The translations under genes were made by a program, and so were the position numbers. From contig NZ_CP080377.1 in the NCBI RefSeq assembly GCF_019443505.1, forward strand, positions 5,890,001-5,954,000: DNA of 64,000 bases. Reading direction: 5' to 3'. Shown piece by piece: positions 53,365 to 63,700 of this stretch (positions are counted from its first letter, which is position 1; each line of letters starts with the position of its first letter). The notes under the pieces are model-generated. The model saw only the letters and a program-made list of their open reading frames with translations. It made no database searches and was not told the origin of the DNA. This DNA is from Janthinobacterium sp. PAMC25594. Lineage in GTDB: Bacteria; Pseudomonadota; Gammaproteobacteria; Burkholderiales; Burkholderiaceae_D.

Positions 53365-55239
53365 ATGTCACTCAACCCCTTCCCGCCGCTGCGTCGCGGC
53401 TTTGGCGCATTCTGGCGCGCGCTGGACGCCACCCGCCGCGCGGTCATCAACCTGATTTTCCTGCTGATCGTCATCGCCATCCTGATCGCCATCTTTGGCG
53501 GCGGCGCCAAGCCCCTGGCGGACAAGACCACCCTGGTGCTGGACTTGCAAGGCCCGCTGGTCGAGGAAGCCCCGGGCGGCGTGCGCGAGGCGGTGCTGGC
53601 CAATGTCAGCGGCGAAGCCAAGAAAAACGTGCAGCTGCGCGACGTGCTGGCGGTGCTCGACACGGCGGCCAAGGACAAGAACATCGGCTCCATGGTGATC
53701 CTGCTCGACGAGTTGCAGGGCGGCGGCCTCGCTTCGCTGCGTGAAGTGGCGGCCGGCGTGGAGCGTTTCCGCGCCACCGGCAAGAAAGTCACGGCCTGGG
53801 GTTCGAGCTACAACCAGCGCCAGTACCTGGTGGCGGCCAAGGCCGACGAGGTATTCCTGCACCCGATGGGTGGCGTCATGCTGGAAGGCTTTGGCCGCTA
53901 CCGCAATTACTACCGCGACGCGCTCGACAAGGTGGGCGTGACGGTCAACCTGCTGAAAGTGGGCACGTATAAAAGCGCGGCCGAGCCTTTCATCGCCAAC
54001 GGCCCGTCCGAAGCGGCGGCCGAAGCGGACCGCTACCTGAACAACGGCCTGTGGACCACCTACACGACGGACGTGGAAAAGGCGCGCAAGCTGCCGGCCG
54101 GCGCCATCATGCAAACGATCGACAACTTGCCCGCGCTGATGACGGCCGCTGGCGGCGACCTGGGCAAGCTGTCGCTCAATGGCAAGCTGGTCGACGGCCT
54201 GAAAACGCGCGATGAACTGCGCCAGTTCATGATGGCGCGCGGCGCCAAAAATACGGAAGGCACGAACTTCCGCCAGATCAATTACACGGACTACCTGGCG
54301 CGTTTGCGCCCCGTGCACATCGGCGACGCTGTCGGCGTGGTCATCGCTTCCGGTGAAATCGGCGACGGCATCGCGCCACCGGGCGCCATCGGCGGCCTGT
54401 CCACCTCGCGTCTGATCCGCCAGGCACGCGAAGACAAATCGATCAAGGCCATCGTGCTGCGCGTCGATTCGCCGGGCGGCAGCGCCTTCGGCTCGGAATT
54501 GATCCGCCGCGAACTGGAACTGACGCGCGCCGCCGGCAAACCGGTGGTCGTCTCGATGGGCAACGTGGCCGCTTCGGGCGGTTACTGGATCAGCACCTCG
54601 TCCGATGAAGTGATCGCCGACGCGGCCACCATCACCGGTTCCATCGGCGTGTTCGCGATTCTGCCGACGGCCGACAAGGTGGTGGAAAAGCTCGGCATCC
54701 ACACGGCCGGTTCGCCGACCACCTGGCTGGCCGACGCGGGCAACCCCTTGCGTCCGCTCGATCCCCGCTTCGCGCAAGTGATCCAGGGTTCGATCAACCA
54801 CGTGTATGGCGACTTTCTGAACCTCGCCGCCAGGGCGCGCAAGACGACGCCGGAAAAGATCAATGAAGTGGCGCAGGGCCGCGTCTGGACGGGCTTGCAG
54901 GCGAAAGAGCGCAACCTGGTCGACCGCATCGGCAGCTATGGCGATGCGCTGGCCTCGGCCGCCAAGCGCGCCAAGTTGGGCAGCGACTACCGCGTGACCT
55001 ACCTGGAGCAGGAAACGTCGAACGTCGACCGTTTGATCGGCATGTTCGGCTCCAAGGCCATGGCCTCGCTGGGCCTGGGCGAGCACGTGAAACTGGGCCT
55101 GGCCACGACGGGCTTGCCGGCCGACGCGGCGCTGGGCATGGCGCAGGACCTCTCCTGGCTGTCGGGCATCACGCGCGAGCACAAGCCGTTCATGGCCCTC
55201 ACGCACTGCCTGTGCGAGGTGCCTTTGGGCGGCAAGTAA
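53365..55239 (+). CDS. sppA: signal peptide peptidase SppA (67-kDa type)
   Basis: A 624-residue inner-membrane serine protease that degrades cleaved signal peptides in the periplasm. It has one N-terminal anchor (LIFLLIVIAILIAIFG, residues ~31-46) and two SppA domains, as in E. coli SppA. The Ser/Lys dyad is visible: Lys203 in VGTYKSAAEPF and Ser404 in GNVAASGGYWIST. The ATG at 53365 follows an ACGGAG ribosome binding site. The hairpin 13 nt after the stop codon has no T tract. Confidence 0.95.
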   Translation: MSLNPFPPLRRGFGAFWRALDATRRAVINLIFLLIVIAILIAIFGGGAKPLADKTTLVLDLQGPLVEEAPGGVREAVLANVSGEAKKNVQLRDVLAVLDTAAKDKNIGSMVILLDELQGGGLASLREVAAGVERFRATGKKVTAWGSSYNQRQYLVAAKADEVFLHPMGGVMLEGFGRYRNYYRDALDKVGVTVNLLKVGTYKSAAEPFIANGPSEAAAEADRYLNNGLWTTYTTDVEKARKLPAGAIMQTIDNLPALMTAAGGDLGKLSLNGKLVDGLKTRDELRQFMMARGAKNTEGTNFRQINYTDYLARLRPVHIGDAVGVVIASGEIGDGIAPPGAIGGLSTSRLIRQAREDKSIKAIVLRVDSPGGSAFGSELIRRELELTRAAGKPVVVSMGNVAASGGYWISTSSDEVIADAATITGSIGVFAILPTADKVVEKLGIHTAGSPTTWLADAGNPLRPLDPRFAQVIQGSINHVYGDFLNLAARARKTTPEKINEVAQGRVWTGLQAKERNLVDRIGSYGDALASAAKRAKLGSDYRVTYLEQETSNVDRLIGMFGSKAMASLGLGEHVKLGLATTGLPADAALGMAQDLSWLSGITREHKPFMALTHCLCEVPLGGK

Positions 55240-55252
55240 GGTAAAAGGCCGG

Positions 55253-55275
55253 GGTCGGACCCGCCGGGTCCGACC
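55253..55275. repeat. perfect palindrome GGTCGGACCC-GCC-GGGTCCGACC
   Basis: Two perfect 10-bp arms (55253-55262 and 55266-55275) around GCC, followed by TCATAC and no T tract. It lies between sppA and the GNAT gene. It may be a dispersed extragenic palindrome or an mRNA-stability hairpin; it is not a standard intrinsic terminator. Confidence 0.55.
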
Positions 55276-55295
55276 TCATACAAAGGGGATAACGC

Positions 55296-55841
55296 ATGGC
55301 AAGCGACATGAGCGGACCAACGGCGATCACCATCCGCCCTTGCGTCAAAGGCGATGAACAGGCGCTGGCGCTGGTGGGGCAATCGACTTTTCTTGAAGCG
55401 TTCGCCGGCATCCTCGATGGCGCCGACGTCATCGCCCATTGCCAGCGCCAGCACGACGCGCAGCTGTATCGCGACTGGCTGGCGCTGCCGGCCATGCGGC
55501 TGTGGCTGGCCGAAGCCACGCCCGGCGGCGCGCCCGTCGGCTACCTGGTGCTCAGCCCCGCCAGCCTGCCGGTGGCGGACCCGCATCCGCAAGACCTGGA
55601 AATCAAGCGCATCTACCTGCTGCACCGCTTCCAGGGCCAGCGCGTGGGTCAGCGCCTGATGCAGGCGGCGCTGAGCCAGGCGCGCGCCAGCGGGGCGGGA
55701 AGGGTGCTGCTGGGCGTGTACGCGGAAAACCACGACGCGCTGGCGTTCTATGCGCGCTGCGGCTTTGCGCAGGTGGGACGGCGCACCTTCCGCGTGGGCC
55801 GCACCGACTATCAGGATGTCATCCTCGGCATGACCTTGTAG
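55296..55841 (+). CDS. GNAT-family N-acetyltransferase
   Basis: A 181-residue cytosolic acetyltransferase with complete GNAT architecture: the N-terminal ITIRPCVKGDEQALALVGQS, the beta4 region LEIKRIYLLHRFQGQRVGQRLMQAAL with the acetyl-CoA-binding Q-x-x-R-V-G-Q-R, and GVYAENHDALAFYARCGFAQ. The substrate is unknown. An AAAGGGG ribosome binding site precedes the ATG. It follows the palindrome after sppA and precedes a ~425-nt gene-free region. Confidence 0.88.
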   Translation: MASDMSGPTAITIRPCVKGDEQALALVGQSTFLEAFAGILDGADVIAHCQRQHDAQLYRDWLALPAMRLWLAEATPGGAPVGYLVLSPASLPVADPHPQDLEIKRIYLLHRFQGQRVGQRLMQAALSQARASGAGRVLLGVYAENHDALAFYARCGFAQVGRRTFRVGRTDYQDVILGMTL

Positions 55842-56266
55842 ACCCAGATAAAGCATCGCCGCCTGAGCACCCGCGTGGCGCCAGGTCAAGGCCGATGGCG
55901 GGAGATTTGTAGCGAGTTTGTATCTGCTTGCGAGTCTCCCGCGTACCGCTGGCGCCGGGGCGCCAGGCCCCGCAAGCCTGATTTTTCCACCGTTCCCTCA
56001 CAGCGCAGGCACGCCAGCCGCTCTTCCTGATCCTCCGATGCCAGTCTGGCTGTGTGTAATTGTTTCAAGTAGAAATGAAACAGATACATGACTATGCTAG
56101 AGTCGTTTCATGCTAGGGAGCGATGTTTTTTCAGCTGATTTTCAGCTCTTGTCTCCCCCGGCTGTGTACCGAAACAACCCCGAAAAACGGTCGTCCGGTC
56201 TGAGTGTGTTCCACCTCGGCCGGCGCCACAGACTCGCCGTGCCAGCGGCATATACAAGGATAAGCG
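55842..56266. other. gene-free region upstream of the RND efflux operon
   Basis: No credible gene was found; reading frames here are short and overlap each other. The part at 56050-56105 is AT-richer, with TATGCT (56093-56098) as a weak -10 candidate and no good -35. It probably contains the efflux operon promoter and leader. No regulator gene is encoded next to it. Confidence 0.4.
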
Positions 56267-57622
56267 ATGGATTCGCAGACAACACCCAACACCCCGCGGC
56301 GCAGCCGCCGTTCGAAAATCGTCGGCACGGTCATCGCGCTGGCCGTGATGGCGGCGCTGGGGGGCGGTGCCTGGTACCTGACCCATTCCGGCGCCAGCGC
56401 CCCGGGCGGCCCCGGCATGGGCGGTCCTGGCGGTCCCGGTGGCCCCGGCGGACGGCGTGGCGGTCCTTCGACCACCGTGGGCGTGGCCACGGCCGTCAAA
56501 TCCGACCTGCCCGTGGTGCTCGATGCGCTGGGCACGGTGACGGCCGCGTCCACCGTGACGGTGCGCCCGCAAGTGTCGGGTATTTTGAAGGAGCTGAAAT
56601 TCAAGGAAGGCGGCATGGTCAAGGCGGGCCAGGTGGTGGCGCAGATCGACCCGGCGCAGTTCGAGATGGCGCTGATGCAGGCCACGGGTCAGCGCCAGCG
56701 CGATGAAGCGCAGCTGGAAAACGCGCGCCTGACGCTGAAGCGCTATCAAACCCTGCTGGGCCAGGATTCCATCGCGCGCCAGGACGTCGATACGCAGGCC
56801 GCCCTGGTGAAACAGCTGGAAGGCACCGTCATGACGGACCGCGCCGCCGAAGGCACGGCCAGGCTGAACCTGGGTTATACAAAAGTGGTGTCGCCGATCA
56901 GCGGCCGCGCAGGCCTGAAGGTGGTCGATATCGGCAACCTGGTCAGCACCAGCGACGCGGGCGGCGTGGTGGTGGTGACGCAGCTGTCGCCTATCGACGT
57001 GCAGTTTTCCGTGCCACAGGATAAAGTGCAGACCATCCAGGAGCGCCTGAATGCCGGCTCGGCCCTGCCGGCGCTGGCGCTGGACCGCACGCGCACGCAC
57101 ACGCTGGACAAGGGCGGCTTGAGCGCGCTGGACAACCAGGTCGACGTGCAGACGGGTACCGTGCGGGCCAAGGCCCGCTACGCGAACGACAAGATGGCCC
57201 TGTTCCCCAGCCAGTTCGTCAACGTACGGCTGGAACTGGGCAATATCACGGGCGCCGTGCTGGTACCCGTGACGGCCCTGCGCCACAGCAATAATGGCGA
57301 CTTCGTGTACGTGCTGAAAGCGGATAAAACCGTCACCGTGCGCATGGTCACGCGCGGCCAGGCCACTACCGACATGGTGGAAATCCGCGCCGGCCTGGAA
57401 GCGGGAGAGCAAGTCATCACGGAAGGCGCCGACCGCCTGAAGGAAGGCGCGAAAGTCACGCTGGCGGGCGACAAGCCTGCAGGCGCGGGCGGCGCAACGG
57501 GCGCGAACGGCGAACGCCGCCACCGTCGCCAGCAGGCTGACGGCGCGGCCAGCGCGGCGGCTTCCGCATCCGCTTCCGCCTCCGCGCCGGCCACGGCGCC
57601 AGCGAAGGGCGCTGCGCAATGA
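56267..57622 (+). CDS. mdtA: RND efflux periplasmic adaptor, MdtA/MuxA type
   Basis: The membrane-fusion adaptor of a tripartite RND pump, 451 residues. An N-terminal anchor (VGTVIALAVMAALGGGAWYL, residues ~19-38) is followed by a Gly/Pro-rich linker (~44-67), then barrel-sandwich, alpha-hairpin and beta-barrel domains: VRPQVSGILKELKFKEGGMV, LGYTKVVSPISGRAGLKVVD, and VPVTALRHSNNGDFVYVLK. The C-terminus has a long Ala/Ser-rich tail (~425-451). Its stop overlaps the next gene's start by 4 nt. Two different permeases follow, as in mdtABC and muxABC, so I infer a heteromeric MdtBC-like pump. Confidence 0.9.
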   Translation: MDSQTTPNTPRRSRRSKIVGTVIALAVMAALGGGAWYLTHSGASAPGGPGMGGPGGPGGPGGRRGGPSTTVGVATAVKSDLPVVLDALGTVTAASTVTVRPQVSGILKELKFKEGGMVKAGQVVAQIDPAQFEMALMQATGQRQRDEAQLENARLTLKRYQTLLGQDSIARQDVDTQAALVKQLEGTVMTDRAAEGTARLNLGYTKVVSPISGRAGLKVVDIGNLVSTSDAGGVVVVTQLSPIDVQFSVPQDKVQTIQERLNAGSALPALALDRTRTHTLDKGGLSALDNQVDVQTGTVRAKARYANDKMALFPSQFVNVRLELGNITGAVLVPVTALRHSNNGDFVYVLKADKTVTVRMVTRGQATTDMVEIRAGLEAGEQVITEGADRLKEGAKVTLAGDKPAGAGGATGANGERRHRRQQADGAASAAASASASASAPATAPAKGAAQ

Positions 57623-60600
57623 GTCCATCGACGCCGTTCATCAAGCGCCCCGTCGCCACGGCGCTGCTGATGCTGGCCATTGTGCTGGCAGGGCTGGTCG
57701 GCTTCAAGTTCCTGCCGCTGGCCGCCTTGCCGCAGGTGGACTTCCCCACCATCCAGGTGCAGACCCTGTATCCGGGCGCCAGTCCCGAAGTCATGGGGCA
57801 GACCGTCACGGCGCCGCTGGAGCGCCAGTTTGGGCAGATGTCGGGCTTGCAGCGCATGAGTTCCACCAGCGCGGCCGGCGTCTCCCTCATCACCCTGCAA
57901 TTCACCCTGGGCCAGACCCTGGACGTGGCCGAGCAGGAAGTGCAGGCCGCCATCAACGCGGGCGGCTCGCTGCTGCCGACCGACTTGCCGGCGCCGCCCG
58001 TGTACGCGAAGATCAACCCGGCCGACGCGCCCGTGCTGACCCTGGCCATCACGTCGGACACGATGCCGCTGACGCAGGTGCAAAACATCGTCAATACGCG
58101 TCTGGCGCTGAAGATCAGCCAGGTCAACGGCGTGGGCCTGGTCTCGCTGTCGGGCGGCCAGCGTCCCGCCGTGCGCATCCAGGGCGACACCAAATTGCTG
58201 GCCTCGTACGGCCTGGGCCTCGACAGCCTGCGCACCGCCATCGCGGCGGCCAACGTCAACAGCGCGAAGGGCAGTTTCGACGGTCCCACGCGTTCGTTTA
58301 CCATCAACGCCAACGACCAGCTGGTGACGGCGGACGACTACAAGCGCCTGATCATCACCTATAAAAATGGCGCGCCCGTGCGCCTGTCCGACGTGGCCAA
58401 TGTCGTCGACAGCGCGGAAAACACGCGCCTGGGCGCCTGGTCGGGCAAGCGGCCGGCCATCATTTTGAACGTGCAGCGCCAGCCCGGCGCCAACGTCATC
58501 AAGACGGTCGACGCCATCAAGGCCCTGCTGCCGGACTTGCAGGCCAGTCTGCCGGCGGCCATGAAGCTCGATGTGCTGAGCGACCGCACCACGGGCATCC
58601 GCGCCTCCGTCGAACACGTGGAAATGGAACTGCTGTTGTCCGTGCTGCTGGTGGTGCTGGTGATCTTCGCCTTCCTGCACAGCATGCGCGCCACCGTGAT
58701 CGCCAGCCTGTCCGTGCCGATTTCGCTGATCGGCGCCTGCGGCGTCATGTATTTGCTCGGCTACAGCCTGAACAACCTCTCCTTGATGGCCTTGACCATC
58801 GCCACCGGTTTTGTCGTCGATGACGCCATCGTCATGATCGAAAACATCGCCCGCTACATCGAAGAGGGCGAGACGCCGATGGCCGCGGCCCTGAAAGGCG
58901 CGTCGCAGATCGGCTTTACCATCATCTCGCTGACGGTCTCGCTGATCGCCGTGCTGATTCCCTTGCTGTTCATGGGCGACGTGGTGGGCCGCTTGTTCCG
59001 CGAATTCGCCATGACCCTGGCCATCACGATCCTGATTTCCGCCGTGGTCTCGCTGACCCTGGTGCCGATGATGTCGGCGCGCTGGCTGAAAAGCCGTGCC
59101 GATGAAAAAGTCAGCGCCACGGGCCAGCGCATCCAGGCTTTCCTCGACAAGGTCATCCATCAGTACGACCATGCGCTGGTGTGGGTGCTGAAACGCCAGG
59201 GACTGACCTTGCTGGTGGCCCTGGCCACCTTGCTGCTGACCGTAATCCTGTATATAACCATCCCGAAAGGCCTGTTCCCCACGCAGGACACGGGCCAGCT
59301 GCAGGCGCGCATCGAAACCTCGCAAGCCGTCTCGTACGAGCGCATGGCCACCTTGCAGCAGGCGGCCGCCAGCGCGTTGCTGGAAGATCCCGCTGTCGAT
59401 ACCCTGAGTTCCCTGGTGGGCGTCGATGCGGCCAACAATACCATGCTGCACACGGGCAGCATGCTGATCAACCTGAAACGCCCGCGCAGCGGCAGCCAGG
59501 ACGAGATCATGGAGCGCCTGCGCAACCGCGTGGCCAAGGTGGCCGGCGTGACCCTGTATCTGCAGCCGACGCAGGATCTGACCATCGATGCGGAGTCGGG
59601 CCCGACGCAGTACCGCGTCTCGCTGGAAGGGGCCGACACGGCCACCGTCACCGAGTGGGCCGGCAAGCTGGCGGCGCGCATGCGCGAGCAATCGCAGTTG
59701 CGCAATGTCGTCACGGACGCGGGCGCCACGGGCGCCGCCGTCACCGTGGCGATTGACCGCGACAGCGCCGCGCGCATGTCGGTGACCACGGCCACCGTCG
59801 ACGACGCGCTGTACAACGCCTTCGGCCAGCGCATTATCTCGACCATTTTCACGGAAACCAACCAGTACCGCGTGATTCTCGAAGCGCAGCCCGGCATCGT
59901 CACCACGCCGGCCGACCTGTCGGAACTGCAGGTGCGCACGGGTTCCGGCAAGTCGACGCCGTTGTCCGCGTTTGCCAGCGTCAGCGAAAAACAGGCGCCG
60001 CTGCAGATCACGCACGTGGCGCAGTACCCGGCCACGACACTCGGCTTCGACACGACGCAAGGCGTGGCGCTGGGCAGCGCCGTCGACGCCATCCGCCAGG
60101 CGGCGAAGGACATCGCCTTGCCGCCATCGGTGACACTGACCTTCCTCGGCGCGGCCGGCGCGTATGAAAATTCGCTGTCGAACCAGCTGTGGCTCATTTT
60201 GGCCGCCGTCGTCTGCGTCTACATCGTGCTGGGCGTGCTGTATGAAAGCTACATCCACCCGCTGACGATTTTGTCGACCCTGCCGTCGGCCGGCGTGGGC
60301 GCCTTGCTGGCGCTGATGATCTCCGGGCAGGACCTGGGCGTGATCGGCATCATCGGCATCATCCTCTTGATCGGTATCGTCAAGAAGAACGCCATCATGA
60401 TGATCGACTTCGCCATCGAGGCCGAACGCGACGAAGGGAAAAGCCCGCAGGAAGCCATTCACCAGGCGGCGCTGCTGCGTTTCCGCCCGATCCTGATGAC
60501 GACCCTGGCGGCCCTGTTCGCGGCCGTGCCGCTGATGCTGGGCTGGGGCGAGGGCGCCGAGTTGCGCCGTCCGCTGGGCCTGGCCATCTTCGGCGGCCTG

Positions 60601-60747
60601 ATCGTCAGCCAGGTGCTGACGCTGTTTACCACGCCCGTCATCTACCTGGGCTTCGACCGCCTGGGCCGCCGTTTCGGCAGCAAGACGGGCGGCGCGGTGA
60701 ACCTGGATAAACCCGGGGACCATCCTCAGCCGGGGAGCGCCGCGTGA
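57619..60747 (+). CDS. mdtB: RND efflux permease, MdtB/MuxB type
   Basis: A 1042-residue inner-membrane drug/proton antiporter with 12 helices and two large periplasmic loops. Helix 4 carries the proton-relay aspartates in VATGFVVDDAIVMIENIA (about residues 401-402). Other conserved parts are KRPVATALLMLAIVLAG at the N-terminus, FPTIQVQTLYPGASPEVM and LIGIVKKNAIMMIDFAIEAE. It overlaps mdtA by 4 nt and the following permease by 4 nt (GTGA), so all three are translationally coupled. It probably pairs with the next permease in a heterotrimer. Confidence 0.93.
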   Translation: MSPSTPFIKRPVATALLMLAIVLAGLVGFKFLPLAALPQVDFPTIQVQTLYPGASPEVMGQTVTAPLERQFGQMSGLQRMSSTSAAGVSLITLQFTLGQTLDVAEQEVQAAINAGGSLLPTDLPAPPVYAKINPADAPVLTLAITSDTMPLTQVQNIVNTRLALKISQVNGVGLVSLSGGQRPAVRIQGDTKLLASYGLGLDSLRTAIAAANVNSAKGSFDGPTRSFTINANDQLVTADDYKRLIITYKNGAPVRLSDVANVVDSAENTRLGAWSGKRPAIILNVQRQPGANVIKTVDAIKALLPDLQASLPAAMKLDVLSDRTTGIRASVEHVEMELLLSVLLVVLVIFAFLHSMRATVIASLSVPISLIGACGVMYLLGYSLNNLSLMALTIATGFVVDDAIVMIENIARYIEEGETPMAAALKGASQIGFTIISLTVSLIAVLIPLLFMGDVVGRLFREFAMTLAITILISAVVSLTLVPMMSARWLKSRADEKVSATGQRIQAFLDKVIHQYDHALVWVLKRQGLTLLVALATLLLTVILYITIPKGLFPTQDTGQLQARIETSQAVSYERMATLQQAAASALLEDPAVDTLSSLVGVDAANNTMLHTGSMLINLKRPRSGSQDEIMERLRNRVAKVAGVTLYLQPTQDLTIDAESGPTQYRVSLEGADTATVTEWAGKLAARMREQSQLRNVVTDAGATGAAVTVAIDRDSAARMSVTTATVDDALYNAFGQRIISTIFTETNQYRVILEAQPGIVTTPADLSELQVRTGSGKSTPLSAFASVSEKQAPLQITHVAQYPATTLGFDTTQGVALGSAVDAIRQAAKDIALPPSVTLTFLGAAGAYENSLSNQLWLILAAVVCVYIVLGVLYESYIHPLTILSTLPSAGVGALLALMISGQDLGVIGIIGIILLIGIVKKNAIMMIDFAIEAERDEGKSPQEAIHQAALLRFRPILMTTLAALFAAVPLMLGWGEGAELRRPLGLAIFGGLIVSQVLTLFTTPVIYLGFDRLGRRFGSKTGGAVNLDKPGDHPQPGSAA

Positions 60748-63700
60748 ACCTGTCCGAACCGTTCGTCAAGCGCCCCATCGCCACCGTGCTGCTGACCATC
60801 GGCATCGCGCTGGCGGGCATCGGCGCCTTCTTCGTGCTGCCCGTCTCGCCGCTGCCGCAGGTCGACTATCCGACCATTTCCGTCAGCGCCAGCCTGCCCG
60901 GCGCCAGTCCTGAGACCATGGCCACCTCGGTGGCCACGCCGCTGGAGCGGCGCCTGGGCGTGATCTCGGGCGTGAACGAGATGACGTCGTCGTCGGGCAC
61001 GGGTTCGGCGCGCATCAACCTGCAGTTCGACCTGAACCGCAAGATCGATTCGGCCGCGCGCGAAGTGCAGGCGGCCATTGCCGCCGCGCGCGTGGACTTG
61101 CCTGCCACCCTGCGCAGCAATCCGACGTATCGCAAGGCCAATCCATCCGACGCGCCCGTGATCATCCTGGCGCTGACGTCAAAGACGCGCACGCCGGGCC
61201 AGATCTACGACGCCGTGTCGAACCTGGTGCAGCAGAAAGTGGCGCAAGTCAAAGGCGTGGGCGACGTGGAACTGGGCGGCGGCTCGCTGCCTGCCGTGCG
61301 CGTGGAACTGCTGCCGTACCAGCTCAATCACTATGCCGTGTCGATGGAAGACGTGCGCGCGGCCATCCAGGCCACCAACGCCAACCGGCCCAAGGGGGCG
61401 ATTTCCGGCGACGCGCGCAGCCTGCAGATCTATTCGGGCGCCAGCACGGCCTCGGGCGGGCGCAGCGCGGCCGACTACCGCAGCCTGGTGGTGGCCTGGC
61501 GCGACGGCGCCGCCATCCGTCTCGACGACGTGGCCGAGGTGGTCGACGGCGTGGAAAATACGAATACCCTGGGCCTGTTCAACGGCGACCCGGCCGTCAT
61601 CGTGCTGATCACGCGCCAGCCTGGCGCCAACGTCATCGCCACGGTCGACGGCGTGCGCGCGCTGCTGCCGCAACTGCAGGCGCAGCTGCCCGGCGACATC
61701 AAGCTGCAGGTGGCATCCGACAGCACCAATTCCATCCGCTCGTCCCTGCACGAGATCGAATTCACCTTGATCCTGTCCATCGTGCTCGTCGTGCTGGTGG
61801 TCAGCGCCTTTTTGCGCAGCGTGCGCGCCACCATCATCCCCGCCGTGGCCACCATCGTCTCTTTGCTGGGCACTTTCGGCGTGATGTACATGCTGGGTTT
61901 CAGCCTGAACAACCTGTCGCTGATGGCGTTGACGGTGGCCACCGGCTTTGTCGTCGACGACGCCATCGTGGTGCTGGAAAACACGCAGCGCCACATCGAG
62001 GCCGGCATGGACCGTTTCAAGGCGGCCCTGCTGGGCGCGCGCGAAGTGGGTTTTACGGTGCTGTCGATCAGCCTGTCGCTGGTGGCCGTCTTCATCCCGC
62101 TGCTGTTCATGGGCGGGCAGGTGGGGCGCTTGTTCCGCGAATTTGCCGTGACCCTGTCGGCCGCCGTGATGATTTCGCTGGTCATTTCATTGACCACCAC
62201 GCCGATGATGTGCGCCTGGCTGCTGAAGAGCGGCGAGCAGCACAAGCCGCCCGGCCTGGTCGCGCGCTGGTTCGAACGCGGTTTCGAGCGCATGCTGAAA
62301 GTGTATGAACACTGCCTGGACTGGGCGCTGTCCAGCGCCGCGCTGGTGATGACCATCCTCGTGTTCGTCGTCGGCCTGAACGTGTATCTGTTCGCGGCCG
62401 CGCCCAAGGGCTTTTTCCCGCAGCAGGATACGGGCCAGATCAATGGCGGCATGCGCGCCGACCAGAGCATCTCGTTCCAGGCCATGCAGAGTAAATTGCG
62501 CCAGCTGGTCGACATCATCAAGGACGATCCGGCCGTCGCCACCGTCGTGGGCTTCACGGGCGGCGGACGGGCAGGGGGCGGCTTCATGTTCATCGACCTG
62601 AAACCCGCGTCGCAGCGCACCGACAAGGGCCAGGCCGTGATTGCCCGTCTGCGTCCGCAGCTGGCCAAGGTGACGGGCATTTCCCTGTTCCTCAACCCCG
62701 TGCAGGATTTGCGCATGGGCGGGCGCTCCAGCAACTCGACCTACCAGTACACCCTGATCAGCGACAACCAGGCGGACCTGAAGAAATGGGCGGCGAAGCT
62801 GGCCGACCAGATGAAGCTGCAGCCGGCCCTGATCGACGTCGATACGGACCAGGCGGAAAACGGCGTGGAAACCTTTGTTTCCATCGACAAGGACCGCGCC
62901 ACGCAGCTGGGCGTGCAGGTGCGCGACATCGACAACGCGCTGTACAACAGCTTCGGCCAGCGCCAGGTGGCGACCATCTACGATGAGCTGAACCAGTACC
63001 ACGTGATCATGGAAGTGGCGCCGCGTTATGCGCAAAGTCCGGAAGCGCTGCGCTCCGTGTATGTGCCGGCGTCGATTGCCGCCAGCACTGCCACGACCAC
63101 CAGCGCAGCCGTGGCCACCAGCGCATCGGCGGTCACCGCGACGACGTCGAACACGACGGCCGCGCGCGATCCGTCCAGCGGCTCGGCCCTGTCCACGACC
63201 CTGGCGCACATGGTGCCGCTGTCCTCGTTCAGCACCTTCGCGGAAAGCTCGACGGCCACGTCGATCAACCACCAGGGCGGCGAGCTGGCCACCACCGTGT
63301 CGTTCAACCTGGCCGACGGTTATCCGCTCAGCGACGGGCAGGCGGCCGTGGCCCAGGCGGAGTCGGAAATCGGCATGCCGGTGAATGTGCGCGGCAGCTT
63401 CCAGGGTTCGGCGAAGAGCGCGCAGGACAGCAACAAGGAGCAGCCGCTCTTGATCCTGGCGGCCATCGTGGTGATCTACATCGTGCTGGGCATCCTGTAC
63501 GAAAGCCTGATCCACCCGATCACCGTGCTGTCGACCCTGCCCTCGGCGGGGGTGGGCGCCGTGCTGGCGCTGCTGCTGTTCCGCATGGAGTTTTCCATCA
63601 TCGCCCTGATCGGCGTGTTCCTGTTGATCGGTATCGTCAAGAAAAATGCTATATTGATCATCGACTTCGCGCTGGAGGCCGAGCGTTCGCGCGGCTTGAC

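Noticed and set aside
57480..57620. Ala/Ser-rich tail of the RND adaptor as a frameshift artefact
   Set aside because: The frame stays open through the 4-nt overlap with the next gene, and such tails are common in MdtA-type adaptors of this group.
57178..60723. 1181-codon open frame on the minus strand
   Set aside because: Antisense to the mdtB-type permease, with shadow composition (His/Gln/Arg/Gly-rich) and no credible start or domain.
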